Positions 26,247 to 35,675 are shown, numbered from the stretch's first letter. The stretch: DNA of 64,000 nucleotides from Novosphingobium pentaromativorans US6-1 (GCF_000767465.1 NZ_CP009291.1:3576501-3640500); one strand, 5' to 3'. Translations and numbers: made by a program. Notes: generated by a model from the sequence alone, not told the origin.

Positions 26247-27032
26247 ATGAGTGATACTGAAAATCTTGTAGTTACCGAAAGCATGGGGGACGGCGTACTT
26301 CTCGTGACGATCAATCGTCCCGATCAGCGCAATGCCATCAACGGTGCCGTGGCCCGTGCCATGGATGCGATTGTTTCGGAAACCGAAGTCGATGACAGCG
26401 TTCGTGTGGTGGTACTGACCGGCGCGGGAGACAAGGTTTTCTGTGCCGGGGCCGACCTCAAGGAAGTGGCCGCGGGCCGCATCGATACCTTGAGGACGCC
26501 TGGAGGTGGCTTTGCCGGGTTCGTGCAGCGCAAACGCACCAAGCCCTGGATCGCCGCGGTTCAGGGTTTTGCGCTGGCCGGAGGCTGCGAAATCGCTCTC
26601 GCCTGCGATCTGATCGTCGCTTCGCGTTCCAGCGTGTTCGGCCTGCCCGAAGTCGCGCGCGGACTGATCGCGGGGGCCGGGGGGCTATTTCGCCTGCCCA
26701 GCGCAATTCCAAAGAAAATCGCGCTCGAACTCATCCTCACGGCGTCGCGGCTGCCTGCCGAGCGGGCGGCAGATCTTGGTCTTGTCAATCGTCTGGCCGA
26801 TGACGGAGCCGCCGTGGAACAGGCAATCGCGCTCGCGCGGGAGATAACGGTCAATGCTCCGCTACCGATCAAGGCATGCCTTGAAATCGTGAGCAAGGTC
26901 GGCGAAGCGAGCGAGGATGCGCTCTGGAAGATGAGCCGTGAAGCGATGGACCGCATCAAGCAGTCCGAAGACGCCATCGAAGGGGCGACTGCTTTTGCCG
27001 AAAAGCGCGATCCGGTCTGGAAGGGGCGGTAA
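26247..27032 (+). CDS. Enoyl-CoA hydratase/isomerase (crotonase) family protein
   Basis: A 261-residue crotonase with the oxyanion segment KVFCAGADLKEV, both acid/base positions retained (Glu in GGCEIALACD and Glu in LPEVARGLI) and the helix AGAGGLFRL. It would hydrate an enoyl-CoA. GAGG precedes ATG 26247. It follows the esterase gene by 78 bases and leads to a GST gene, forming an SDR-esterase-hydratase-GST unit. Confidence 0.89.
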   Translation: MSDTENLVVTESMGDGVLLVTINRPDQRNAINGAVARAMDAIVSETEVDDSVRVVVLTGAGDKVFCAGADLKEVAAGRIDTLRTPGGGFAGFVQRKRTKPWIAAVQGFALAGGCEIALACDLIVASRSSVFGLPEVARGLIAGAGGLFRLPSAIPKKIALELILTASRLPAERAADLGLVNRLADDGAAVEQAIALAREITVNAPLPIKACLEIVSKVGEASEDALWKMSREAMDRIKQSEDAIEGATAFAEKRDPVWKGR

Positions 27033-27153
27033 GCGAAGGTCGGTCTTGACCAGGGCGAATCCAGGTCGACTCAAGTTTGGATCCATCTACCAAGCGAAGA
27101 AATTGTGAGACTGTAATGTTGAAAAGCGAAATGCGCTTGCTGGAGCTTCCGGC

Positions 27154-27792
27154 ATGATCACCATCTATCATTTGGGCGTTTCCCAATCGGATCGCATCGT
27201 GTGGCTGATGGAAGAGCTCGGCCTGCCATACCAGCTCGAATGGTTCGATCGCGGTGAGGATGGGCTGGCACCGGCGGACTATCTTGCGCTGCATCCGGCG
27301 TCGATGGCGCCGGTGATCCGTGATGGTGATAAGGTCCTCGCCGAATCGACTGCCATCATCCAGTACATCGCACACAAGCACGGTAGCGGCAGGCTGACCG
27401 TCGATCCGGCTTCCGATGATTTCGCCGATTATCTTTACTGGCTTCAGTTCAACAACAACATCCTGACCAGCTTCTTCGTTCTGGCCGCGATGAAAAGTTC
27501 CGGCACGGGGCAGGATGGCGGCATCATCGGCAAGGTCGCAAGGCGGCGTCTGCAAGGCTTGTATCGTCAGATGGACGAACATCTCGCCAACCGAGAGTTC
27601 CTTGCCGGCGATACATTCACGCTGGCCGATCTGATGTCCGGATTCGCCGTCACGACACTACCGATGATGAGCCCGGACAATGCGCTGGATGGCTATCCGA
27701 ACATGCAGCGCTATGCGCAAAGCCTCATGGAACGGCCTGCCTGGAAACGGGCGATGGAGATCGCAGGGCCTCAGGCGACGCGCCCGTCCTGA
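27154..27792 (+). CDS. Glutathione S-transferase family protein
   Basis: A 212-residue GST with the N-terminal thioredoxin-like domain (HLGVSQSDRIVWLMEELGL, then SMAPVIRDGD, AESTAIIQYIA) and C-terminal helical domain with the GDTFTLADLMSG N-capping element. The Ser at GVSQS is the candidate glutathione-activating residue. TGGAG lies ahead of the ATG. In aromatic and alicyclic degradation such enzymes isomerise or reductively open intermediates; the role here is unassigned. Confidence 0.87.
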   Translation: MITIYHLGVSQSDRIVWLMEELGLPYQLEWFDRGEDGLAPADYLALHPASMAPVIRDGDKVLAESTAIIQYIAHKHGSGRLTVDPASDDFADYLYWLQFNNNILTSFFVLAAMKSSGTGQDGGIIGKVARRRLQGLYRQMDEHLANREFLAGDTFTLADLMSGFAVTTLPMMSPDNALDGYPNMQRYAQSLMERPAWKRAMEIAGPQATRPS

Positions 27793-27867
27793 TTTTCCAA
27801 GGTTTCCCCAAGTCGGGCAGCCAGGCAAATCTCCTCGCTGTCCGGCTTGGTTCCATTGCGGCCTTCC

Positions 27868-30024
27868 TCAGCCGCGTATGATGAGCGCATCGGCGGCGAC
27901 GATGCGATCGCCGTCGCAGATCAGCGGGTTGACGTCGATTTCCGCGATCTCGTTGCGCTGGTCGAAAGCCAGCTCCGACACGCGCGCGACGGCTTCTGCC
28001 AAAGCCTCGATATCGACCTTGGGCAGGTTGCGGGCGCCATCGAGAATGGCGCGGCCGCGCAGCTCAGCGATCATCGCGCGCGCCTGACTGACGGATACGG
28101 GCGCCGGGCGCAGCGCAACATCGGCCATGATTTCCGTCAGAACGCCGCCGAGGCCAACCACGATCATCGGGCCGAAATGCGCATCGCGCGTGGAACCGAC
28201 CAGCATTTCGACGCCGCGGCCCAGCATGGTCTGCACCAGCAGGCCGTCGATCCGCGCATCGGGTGCATAGGCGGCGACTGCTTCCAGCGCCGCCTTGCCC
28301 TCGGCCAACACCTCGGCTTCCGAATTGAGATTGAGGCGTACACCGCCGGCTTCGGACTTGTGAGGGACGTCGGGCGATTCGACCTTCACCACCACGGGAA
28401 AGCCCATTTCGCTGGCGGCTTTTGCGGCGTCTTCCGCCGTGGCCGCGGTGCGTTCGCCGACCACCGAGACGCCATAGGCGCTCAGCATTGCCTTTGCGCT
28501 GCGTTCGCCGATCACCTTGTCAGGTGCGCCCTGAAGCATCGCCTTCACATTCGACGCAGCCGTTTCGGGGGAGAGGTGGCTGGCAGGCGCGGCGCCCTGA
28601 GCCTTTATCGCTGCCGCACGCTTGTGCCAGATGGCAATGGCGTTGAAGCAGTGGCGAGCCGAACGGAACACGGCCACCGAATCGTTGCGCTCCGCGGCAG
28701 CCACCCCTGGCCCTTCGAGCCAGCCGGAAGTCCAGATCATGCAGGCGACCTTGCCATGTTCGCGCGCAACATCGCCCACGGCTTCGAACATGCGTTCATA
28801 GGCCGGCTCGTTGCGCTTTGTCGTCCATGTCTGCGGGAAGACCAGCAGGCCGTAGCAGTCCTCCTGCAGCATGGAGCCCGCAGCCTTGGCGAAGGATTCG
28901 CGGTTAGCCAGGATCTGCGCAGTCACGTCGCACGGATTGGCGACGGCGCCGAATTCCGGGATGAGCCCGGCGAGCGTCTCGTGCGTTTGAGCTGGCAGGG
29001 GCGGAAGCGCAATACCGGCATCCTCCGCATGGTCGGCGCAGATAATGCCCCAGCCGCCGGAAGCGGTGATGATCGCCACGCCATCCGAACTCGGCGTCCC
29101 CGCCTTGGCGAGGAATGCTGCCGTGTCTAGCAAGGCATCCTGATCGTCGATGAAGATCGCGCCGACCGCTTCGAGCGCGGCGACATAGGACTTGTGCGAT
29201 CCGGCCATCGATCCGGTGTGCGACATCGCGGCTGCCGCGCCGATTTCGCCGCGCGCGGCCTTGAACAGGATCAGCGGCTTGCCCGAATCGCGCACCTTTT
29301 TCGCCGCCGTGACGAGCCGGTTGGGATCGTCCATGCCCTCGATCATGCACACGATCGCGTGGCAGCTTGGCTCTTCTGCGAGGTAGCCGACATAGTCGGC
29401 GATATCGACGTCGGCGCTGTTTCCGCACACCAGCATGTGCGAAAGGTTCGCGCCGTGGTGCATCGCCTGCGACTGCGAATAGCCGACGGCGCCTGACTGG
29501 CTGACGACGCCGATGGCGGCTTTGTTGGTTGGCGGCAGAATCAGCATGTCGGGCGAGAAGGTCAGCAGGGCGCCGTTGACGAAGTTCGAAGAGCCGACCG
29601 TGTTCGGCCCGGCGATCAGCACGCCGCCCTTGCGCGCGATCTCGACCAGTCTGCGCTGCTCTTCGGCGCGTTGTGCGATGCCGACTTCGGCAAAGCCGGA
29701 GGCAAAGATGATCGCGCCGCCGATGCCGAGTTCCACGCATTCTTCGATGACCGGTTGCACCAGTTCGCGCTTGACCGTCACCACGACGCTGTCCGGGACT
29801 ACGGGCAGGGCAGCCAGAGAGGGATAGCAGCGCTGACCGTCGATCTCTTCGTAGCCGGGATTGACCAGATAGAGCTCGCCTTCGTAGCCGGCGCAATTGT
29901 CCCGCACATTCGCCCCGAACGATCCTGCGCGCGGCGATGCCCCGACGATCGCGACCGATTTGGGAGCGCACAGCCGTGCCATCTGGGCGTGGCTGTAAAG
30001 CGTGTCTCTGCCTGTCGCGGCCAT
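27868..30024 (-). CDS. ADP-forming acyl-CoA synthetase (acetate-CoA ligase family)
   Basis: A 718-residue single-chain NDP-forming synthetase that makes acyl-CoA from acid, CoA and ATP with ADP and phosphate as products. It has an N-terminal CoA-binding domain (VAIVGASPRAGSFG near residue 30), a phosphohistidine loop with His269 in SHTGSMAGS, and a C-terminal ATP-grasp domain (GFPVVVKVESPDVPHKSEAGG to the end). ATG 30024 is chosen because AGAGG lies upstream and it begins 4 bases after the crotonase stop. It is co-transcribed with that crotonase. The acid it activates is unknown. Confidence 0.88.
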   Translation of the reverse strand: MAATGRDTLYSHAQMARLCAPKSVAIVGASPRAGSFGANVRDNCAGYEGELYLVNPGYEEIDGQRCYPSLAALPVVPDSVVVTVKRELVQPVIEECVELGIGGAIIFASGFAEVGIAQRAEEQRRLVEIARKGGVLIAGPNTVGSSNFVNGALLTFSPDMLILPPTNKAAIGVVSQSGAVGYSQSQAMHHGANLSHMLVCGNSADVDIADYVGYLAEEPSCHAIVCMIEGMDDPNRLVTAAKKVRDSGKPLILFKAARGEIGAAAAMSHTGSMAGSHKSYVAALEAVGAIFIDDQDALLDTAAFLAKAGTPSSDGVAIITASGGWGIICADHAEDAGIALPPLPAQTHETLAGLIPEFGAVANPCDVTAQILANRESFAKAAGSMLQEDCYGLLVFPQTWTTKRNEPAYERMFEAVGDVAREHGKVACMIWTSGWLEGPGVAAAERNDSVAVFRSARHCFNAIAIWHKRAAAIKAQGAAPASHLSPETAASNVKAMLQGAPDKVIGERSAKAMLSAYGVSVVGERTAATAEDAAKAASEMGFPVVVKVESPDVPHKSEAGGVRLNLNSEAEVLAEGKAALEAVAAYAPDARIDGLLVQTMLGRGVEMLVGSTRDAHFGPMIVVGLGGVLTEIMADVALRPAPVSVSQARAMIAELRGRAILDGARNLPKVDIEALAEAVARVSELAFDQRNEIAEIDVNPLICDGDRIVAADALIIRG

Positions 30025-30028
30025 GATC

Positions 30029-30823
30029 TCAGCCTCTCTTGCGCGCCCACCGGTCGCGAAGCGCGAACACCGCCTCGCGGTGCTCGGCACCCATGAAGGC
30101 CCAGGTTTCGAGGCCCAGCGAGGCCTCGACCAGGCCGTCGAGATTGCGGTGAAGCACCCGGTTCATCGTGATCTTCGTCGCCTGGACGGCGGGCCCGGGC
30201 AACCTTGCGATCTTCTGCACGATTTCGTCGACCTTGGCATCAAGCTGGTCGCGCGGCACGGCATGATTGACCAGGCCTATCTCCGCTGCGACTTTTGCGG
30301 GCACATTGTCACCCGTAAGGAGATACTCCTTGGCGCGCATGAAGCCGACATGCTGCGACCAGATCAGTGCCCCGCCGTCGCCGGCGCTCAGCCCGATCTT
30401 CACGTGAGGATCGCCGATGACGGCATCGTCGACGATGACGGTAATGTCGCAAAGCAGGCACACCGACGCGCCGAGCCCCAGGCAATTGCCGTTGATCCTG
30501 GCGACGATCGGCTTGCGGCAGTTGACCAGCGAGTAAATGATGTCGACTGCCTCAACCATCGTCTGCGGCCAGCTGTCGAAATCCTTGTCCTCGAGTCTCT
30601 TGGCAAGCGCCTTTACGTCGCCACCGGCGGAAAAGACCTCGCCGGGGGCGGTAAGGACGATCACCTTTACGCTGTCGTCACGGTTCACGTCCTGGAAAAT
30701 GGTCGAGAGCTCGCGGTGCCGTGCGCCCGATATGGGGTTCATGGGCGGATTGTTCAGCGAGACGGTCAATACGGCACCGTCCTGGGTGATCTCGAGGTTT
30801 TCGTAGCTATCGTATATAGTCAT
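30029..30823 (-). CDS. Crotonase-family protein lacking both catalytic glutamates
   Basis: A 264-residue crotonase. The oxyanion segment FSAGGDVKAL is kept, but the two acid/base positions are altered: Ser120 in GLGASVCLLCD and His140 in GDPHVKIGLSAGDGG, where hydratases have Glu. Crotonases with other residues here act as isomerases, hydrolases, C-C lyases or dehalogenases. AGAGGGGATG precedes the ATG. It lies 4 bases before the ADP-forming synthetase, so the two are probably coupled. Confidence 0.85.
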   Translation of the reverse strand: MTIYDSYENLEITQDGAVLTVSLNNPPMNPISGARHRELSTIFQDVNRDDSVKVIVLTAPGEVFSAGGDVKALAKRLEDKDFDSWPQTMVEAVDIIYSLVNCRKPIVARINGNCLGLGASVCLLCDITVIVDDAVIGDPHVKIGLSAGDGGALIWSQHVGFMRAKEYLLTGDNVPAKVAAEIGLVNHAVPRDQLDAKVDEIVQKIARLPGPAVQATKITMNRVLHRNLDGLVEASLGLETWAFMGAEHREAVFALRDRWARKRG

Positions 30824-30980
30824 GACATCCCCTCTGACGGATCAATGAGTAATCTCTTTTCGTCATCTTATCACATTTGCCCTAGACTGTGGCGTTGCGT
30901 ACTGCAAGAAGTGTGAACATTAGAGGTCTTCGAAAAATGAAAATGAGCGCGGCGGGAAAACCGCGCCGACAGCAGTCGGC

Positions 30981-30996
30981 CGGCCGCATGCGGCCG
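30981..30996. promoter_or_regulatory. 16-base perfect palindrome in the leader of the gene at 31043
   Basis: CGGCCGCATGCGGCCG lies about 47 bases before the start codon at 31043, in the gap between divergent transcription units. It may be an operator or simply a GC-rich chance palindrome. Confidence 0.3.
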
Positions 30997-31042
30997 AACT
31001 TCCGGGGCGTGTCAGTCCGTAGGCATTATTGGGAGAGCGATT

Positions 31043-31363
31043 TTGGGCAAGTATCATCTGGTCGTCTACACCAATCCCGCCGATGGGAAGGAAGATGAAT
31101 ACAATAGCTGGTATAACGAGCAGCACCTGAGGGAAGTTTGCGCGGTTCCGGGCTTCACCGGCGCGCGCCGAATGAAGATTCACGATCCCAGGGATGCAGG
31201 TGAATATAGCTATCTCGCGGTCTATGATATCGATGGCGATGCTGATGCAACTATGGCTGAACTGCGTGCGCATGTGGCCGCGGGCAAGATCTACATGAGC
31301 GATGCGCTGGGCCCGAACCCCAAGGCGATAGTCTATGAGGCTCTCGCATCGTTCCAGAAATAG
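31043..31363 (+). CDS. EthD-like dimeric alpha/beta-barrel protein
   Basis: A 106-residue one-domain protein with the family signature YTNPADGKEDEYNSWYNEQH, followed by VPGFTGARR. It resembles the second half of the two-domain protein at 6960-7676. Such proteins are frequent in sphingomonad catabolic clusters, where some may help remove reactive intermediates; no reaction is known here. The start is TTG at 31043, supported by GGGAGAG 5 bases upstream. It is a one-gene unit. Confidence 0.8.
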   Translation: MGKYHLVVYTNPADGKEDEYNSWYNEQHLREVCAVPGFTGARRMKIHDPRDAGEYSYLAVYDIDGDADATMAELRAHVAAGKIYMSDALGPNPKAIVYEALASFQK

Positions 31364-31364
31364 G

Positions 31365-31402
31365 GGCGCTGGCGGCGTCGATCGATTGTCGCCACCAGCG
31401 CC
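31365..31402. terminator. Bidirectional terminator hairpin
   Basis: Thirteen-base arms (GGCGCTGGCGGCG and CGCCACCAGCGCC, one mismatch) enclose a 12-base loop right after the EthD-like stop codon and before the convergent MDR gene. Confidence 0.55.
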
Positions 31403-31432
31403 GGGTTCGAAGCGTTCGCCTGGCGTAACGCG

Positions 31433-32452
31433 CTATTCCTCGACAATGCCTATCAAAGTGCCGGAATTGCTGCCGTCGAACAATGCGTTGTAGGTTTCCG
31501 GTAGTTTCTCGAAACCGGGCCGCACATCCTCACGGTGGATCATCCGGCCCGCTTCCTTCCATTCACGAAGCTTTTCCCGCGCTTCCGGAAAGACATCTGC
31601 GTAGGCAAGGCACAGAAATCCTTCCATGCGGATATTGCCATAGATAAGGCGCATCATGTTGGTTGGCCCGGGAACGGGCCCATCGTCATTGTAGCTGGCA
31701 ATCTGGCCGCATAATACGATCCGCCCGAAGACTGCCATGTTCTCGATCGCCGCTTGCAGGATTTCGCCACCGACATTGTCATAGAACACGTCGATCCCCT
31801 GCGGGCAGAGTTGCGCCAGTTGCCCCTGAACGTCGCCGGCACGGTAATCGACCGCGCCATCCAGTCCGATCTCCTCGATCAGCCAGTCGCATTTCCGCTT
31901 GCCGCCTGCGATGCCGATCACGCGGCATCCAAGTGCCTTGGCGACTTGCGCGGCGGTGACGCCGGTCGAGCCCGCGGCACCGGACACGACCACTGTTTCG
32001 CCGGCCTTGGGCCGTCCGATGCGCGTTATGCCGATGTAGGCCGTGACACCGTTGATGCCGTAAAGACCCAGTGCGTCGACATCTCCCATCCAGTCAGGGA
32101 TGGGCGTCACATCATGAGAGGTGTCGACTTGCTGGAAATCCTGCCAGCTTGTGATTGCCATTACGCGTGTTCCGACGGGCACGTCGTCCCGCCTCGAGGC
32201 GACCACTTCACACACGGCAGGCGCCATGATGGCGCTGCCGATGGGAATGCTGGGATAGAGGCTGTTGCCCGGCGCTTCCATCCAGTTGCGCATCGTCGGC
32301 GCACAGAGGAACGCCTTGTTGCGCAGGATAAGGCCGCCGTCGGCCAGCGTGTCGGCGGTCGGTGCGGGATCTTCGCGGTACTCGAAATCTTCCCGCACGA
32401 CCGGTCCCGTAGGTCGGCGTTTCAGTAGCCACTGACGGTTGATGTTGCTCAT
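31433..32452 (-). CDS. MDR-superfamily NADP-dependent oxidoreductase (leukotriene B4 dehydrogenase/PTGR type)
   Basis: A 339-residue zinc-independent medium-chain reductase. The nucleotide-binding site GAAGSTGVTAAQVAKALGC is followed by GGKRKCDWL, where the Lys/Arg pair fits NADPH. LGLYGINGVTAYIGI is also typical. Such enzymes reduce the alpha,beta double bond of enones. Its ATG overlaps the stop of the acetoacetate-decarboxylase-like gene upstream (ATGA), so the two proteins should be made together. Confidence 0.85.
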   Translation of the reverse strand: MSNINRQWLLKRRPTGPVVREDFEYREDPAPTADTLADGGLILRNKAFLCAPTMRNWMEAPGNSLYPSIPIGSAIMAPAVCEVVASRRDDVPVGTRVMAITSWQDFQQVDTSHDVTPIPDWMGDVDALGLYGINGVTAYIGITRIGRPKAGETVVVSGAAGSTGVTAAQVAKALGCRVIGIAGGKRKCDWLIEEIGLDGAVDYRAGDVQGQLAQLCPQGIDVFYDNVGGEILQAAIENMAVFGRIVLCGQIASYNDDGPVPGPTNMMRLIYGNIRMEGFLCLAYADVFPEAREKLREWKEAGRMIHREDVRPGFEKLPETYNALFDGSNSGTLIGIVEE

Positions 32453-33282
32453 CGGACGCTGTCCGATCCGACAAGGACTTCGGAAATCGGTCGGGTGCCC
32501 GCCGTTTCCGCATGGTTTGCATCGGCCAGAACGCTCCAGTCGGGATAGCGGCCATAAGCGTAGGGCAGGAAATCGTCGCCCGGGATCCGCGCCAGTTCGC
32601 GGCATTTGGCGCCGAAGTTGGAATGGAGATAATGGGCTCCGACGATCTTCTTCACGGGAATTTCGTGTAGCGGATCATGGACCGTGCCGTTGAAGGCGAG
32701 GTTGGCCGTGCCGCTGCGGAAGGTCATGGGGGCCATGGACAATTCCGAAAATGTCAGGATGGCGTCTCCGGCAAGGCCGACCCCGTCGGGGGCCAGGCTG
32801 GCCTTGTAGTTGAAATCGATGTCGACTGCCGGATCGAGGCTGAGATCGTTGTCGAACGTCGCGTCGATCTCGATCAGGCGGGCGGTACCGCGATCGACAT
32901 GGCCGCCGCCCTGCTTCTCATTTGCGTTGAACGCCACATAGGCGAGCCTTTTGGGTTCGCCGAAGATATCGCGTCCGAACATCATCGCATTGTCGTTGTT
33001 CATGAACATGCACATCGTGTATTTTCCGAGGATGTCGCCATGCCGGGCGGCGACATAGATCGCGGCGCCCGTGAAGGGGCCAGCCGATCCACCTTCGAAA
33101 TCGAAGATCGCAGCGGTCATGATGTTGTTGCCGCGCGGCTCCAGGCCGGGGGGCAACACCGATTCGATGAAGTCGGGCTCGCTTTCGAATTCGACGCCGA
33201 TGTATCTGCCGCCACGGAACTCGATGTCTGTCAGCAATTTCTGGATTCTGGCGATTTCATCTCGAGTTCTTACGAATCCCAT
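32449..33282 (-). CDS. Acetoacetate decarboxylase-like protein (ADC family)
   Basis: A 277-residue ADC-fold protein. The block FMNNDNAMMFGRDIFGEPKRLA aligns with the part of acetoacetate decarboxylase that holds the Schiff-base lysine, here Lys111 in GEPKR. Members include decarboxylases and aldolase/dehydratase-type enzymes acting through an imine. The ATG at 33282 has GAGAGGAAA upstream; an upstream frame extension of 116 codons has no start signal. It is coupled to the MDR reductase gene and transcribed away from the amidohydrolase gene. Confidence 0.8.
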   Translation of the reverse strand: MGFVRTRDEIARIQKLLTDIEFRGGRYIGVEFESEPDFIESVLPPGLEPRGNNIMTAAIFDFEGGSAGPFTGAAIYVAARHGDILGKYTMCMFMNNDNAMMFGRDIFGEPKRLAYVAFNANEKQGGGHVDRGTARLIEIDATFDNDLSLDPAVDIDFNYKASLAPDGVGLAGDAILTFSELSMAPMTFRSGTANLAFNGTVHDPLHEIPVKKIVGAHYLHSNFGAKCRELARIPGDDFLPYAYGRYPDWSVLADANHAETAGTRPISEVLVGSDSVR

Positions 33283-33545
33283 GGCAAATTTCCTCTCGAA
33301 TTGATTTATCGTAGCGCCTGCCGTCCCGACCTGTGCTGCAAATTGCGATCGCACGCTTGTGTCGGAAGGCTCGCCTTTGTTCGAACCTGATATCATTGTC
33401 ATAAGGGTATCGGAACCCAAAATCAGGACGGCGAAGACGGCGAAAAGCAATAGAGGTAATTGCTTCAAGCCCCGAGGATGCGGTAAGTGTCGAGTCAAAG
33501 GAGCGGACAAAGACGCTCGGGAATCCAAAAAATTTACAGGAGAGA

Positions 33546-34745
33546 ATGATGGCAACGCAAGTCGCTTCCCCCGACCAAGGCACTCAAAATACGACAGAAC
33601 ACAAGATTCAGATCGTCGATGCCGATGCACATGTTACCCCTCCGTCAGAGATGTGGGTCGATTATCTTCCCGAGTCCCTGAAGGAATTTGCGCCCAGGAT
33701 CGAACATGGTGAGGATTGCGACTATGTCGTATTCGAAGGGAACCGAAAGAAGTTGAACCTCATCGGTTCGCAGGCTGGGCGTCAGGGCAAGGATTTCAAG
33801 ATGCACGGCCGCGTCAACGATGCGCGCAGCGGCGGATGGATGCCTCACGCGCGCCTCGAAGACATGGACACGGATGGAATTGACGCCGCCGTGCTTTTCG
33901 GCGGCGGGCCGCTCGGTACGGCGAACATGGAGCTCTATGTGGAAAGCTTCCGTTCGTACAATCGCTGGCTTGCGGACTTCTGCAAGGTGGCGCCGAACCG
34001 TTTTGCCGGTGTCGGCTATGTTCCGATGCACGATCTGGATGTGGCGATTTCGATCATTCGCGAATGCGTGGCGATGGGTCTCAAGGCGGTCAATATTCCA
34101 GCTTTTCCGATGATCAAGCACGCAATGCTCAACGGCGGACGCGAGCCGGGCAAGGCACAGATGGTTGCCCTGACAGGCGATCCCAATTCCGAAAAGCTCT
34201 ATTCGGACCCGGAATTCGATCCGCTGTGGAAGACCTTGTGCGATCTGGGCATTCCTGTGACCATTCACCTGGGCGGTCGTCCGGTGCGCTTCAATCAGCC
34301 GAGGCATTTCTTCCCGGACATGCTGATGTCGAAATTCAGTATGGGCGAAACGATCGCGATCATGATATTCGGCGGGGTATTCGAGCGCTTCCCGGAACTG
34401 AAGCTGGCTTCCATCGAAAGCGGCGTCGGCTGGTTTGCCTTTGCTACCAACTACATGGATGAAACCTGGGAAAAGCAGCGCTTCTGGATGAACAGCGACC
34501 TGCCGCATCCGCCGAGCTATTACATGGACAGGAATGTCTATGGCTCGTTCATCCATGACCGTGCCGGTGTGCTTTCGCGCAACCAGCCCGGTGCCCGCAA
34601 CATCATGTGGTCTTCCGATTATCCGCACTCGGAAACGACATTCCCGAATTCTCAGCAGAAAATCGCGGAATTGTTCGAAGGCGTGCCTGAAGATGAGCGA
34701 CGCATGATCCTCTGCGATCGGGCTCGCTCGCTGTTCAATATCTGA
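33546..34745 (+). CDS. ACMSD-type amidohydrolase (amidohydrolase 2 / COG2159 family)
   Basis: A 399-residue TIM-barrel metal enzyme. The first metal motif reads VDADAHV (residues 24-30), a D-x-H form in place of the H-x-H of true ACMSD; the later His in TIHLGG and Asp in SSDYPHSE are kept. Relatives decarboxylate or hydrolyse ring-cleavage and beta-keto acid intermediates. AGGAGAG lies upstream; ATG 33549 is an alternative start. It begins a plus unit with two SDRs. Two paralogues lie at 37459-38646 and 56345-57544. Confidence 0.87.
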   Translation: MMATQVASPDQGTQNTTEHKIQIVDADAHVTPPSEMWVDYLPESLKEFAPRIEHGEDCDYVVFEGNRKKLNLIGSQAGRQGKDFKMHGRVNDARSGGWMPHARLEDMDTDGIDAAVLFGGGPLGTANMELYVESFRSYNRWLADFCKVAPNRFAGVGYVPMHDLDVAISIIRECVAMGLKAVNIPAFPMIKHAMLNGGREPGKAQMVALTGDPNSEKLYSDPEFDPLWKTLCDLGIPVTIHLGGRPVRFNQPRHFFPDMLMSKFSMGETIAIMIFGGVFERFPELKLASIESGVGWFAFATNYMDETWEKQRFWMNSDLPHPPSYYMDRNVYGSFIHDRAGVLSRNQPGARNIMWSSDYPHSETTFPNSQQKIAELFEGVPEDERRMILCDRARSLFNI

Positions 34746-34889
34746 TCGAATCGACGCTCAGCCGAAGGGAAAGGGCAGTACCGGTGCGAAAGTGCTGGCA
34801 CTGCCTGGCTGATCGCGGCATCATAAAGAGTTAGTGGAATATGCGAAAGATGCCGCGTTCCCGGCAAAGAGCGACAATGGGAGAGACAA

Positions 34890-35675
34890 ATGCTGCTTAA
34901 AGACAAGTCGGTCGTCATCATGGGGGCCGGCTCCGGCGTGGGGCGGGCCGCTTCGCTGATTTTCGCGCGGAATGGCGCCAAACTGATTTGCGCCGACGTG
35001 GTGCGCGCCAGGGTCGATGAGACAGTCGCGCTCGTGACCGGTGAAGGGTTCCCGGCGCAGGCGGTAACTTGCGATGTCAGCAATGTGGATCAGGTCAATG
35101 CGGCCGTGCAGGCAGCGGTGGATGCCTATGGTCGACTTGACGTGATCTACAACAATGTCGGAATTTCCAGCAACAAGGCAGGCGGCGGGCCGCCCCCCGG
35201 TTTCATGGATATCGACGATGCCGAATATGACCGGCTTGCCGACGTCAACTTTCGCGGCATGTTCTATGGCTGCCGCGCGGCCATCCGCCAGTTCCTCAAG
35301 CAGGACGACGGAGAGGGCGTGATCGTCAACACCGGCTCGGTAGCGGGCATGGTCGGTTGGGGCGGTACGCTGTACGGCGCCACCAAGGCTGCCGGAATCC
35401 AGCTGACTCGCGGTCTCGCCATTGAATTTGCTTCCAAGGGCATTCGGGTGAACACGGTCTGCCCGGCCGGTATGATCACCAATTTCGGCCAGGCCGAGGG
35501 CGCAACGCGAGAGATTACTCCCGAACTGGAAGCGAGATATGGACAGCAACATCCGCTGGGACGTCCGATCGCGCCGGAAGATACCGCCAATGCGGCGCTG
35601 TTCCTTGCCTCCGATCAGGCGCGCAATATCACGGGCGTCGCTCTGCCGGTCGATGGCGGTTATGTTGCGGCCTGA
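34890..35675 (+). CDS. Short-chain dehydrogenase/reductase (SDR)
   Basis: A 261-residue classical SDR with GAGSGVGRAASLIF, NNVGISS, Ser in NTGSVAG, and Tyr-x-x-x-Lys in YGATK. It has an acidic residue after strand 2 (ADVVRA), suggesting NAD. GGGAGAG precedes the ATG. It lies 144 bases after the amidohydrolase and 48 bases before a second, degenerate SDR. Confidence 0.88.
   Translation: MLLKDKSVVIMGAGSGVGRAASLIFARNGAKLICADVVRARVDETVALVTGEGFPAQAVTCDVSNVDQVNAAVQAAVDAYGRLDVIYNNVGISSNKAGGGPPPGFMDIDDAEYDRLADVNFRGMFYGCRAAIRQFLKQDDGEGVIVNTGSVAGMVGWGGTLYGATKAAGIQLTRGLAIEFASKGIRVNTVCPAGMITNFGQAEGATREITPELEARYGQQHPLGRPIAPEDTANAALFLASDQARNITGVALPVDGGYVAA

Noticed and set aside
27847..29130. 427-codon plus-strand frame opposite the ADP-forming synthetase
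   Set aside because: Shadow of the synthetase; His/Arg-rich composition without a domain.
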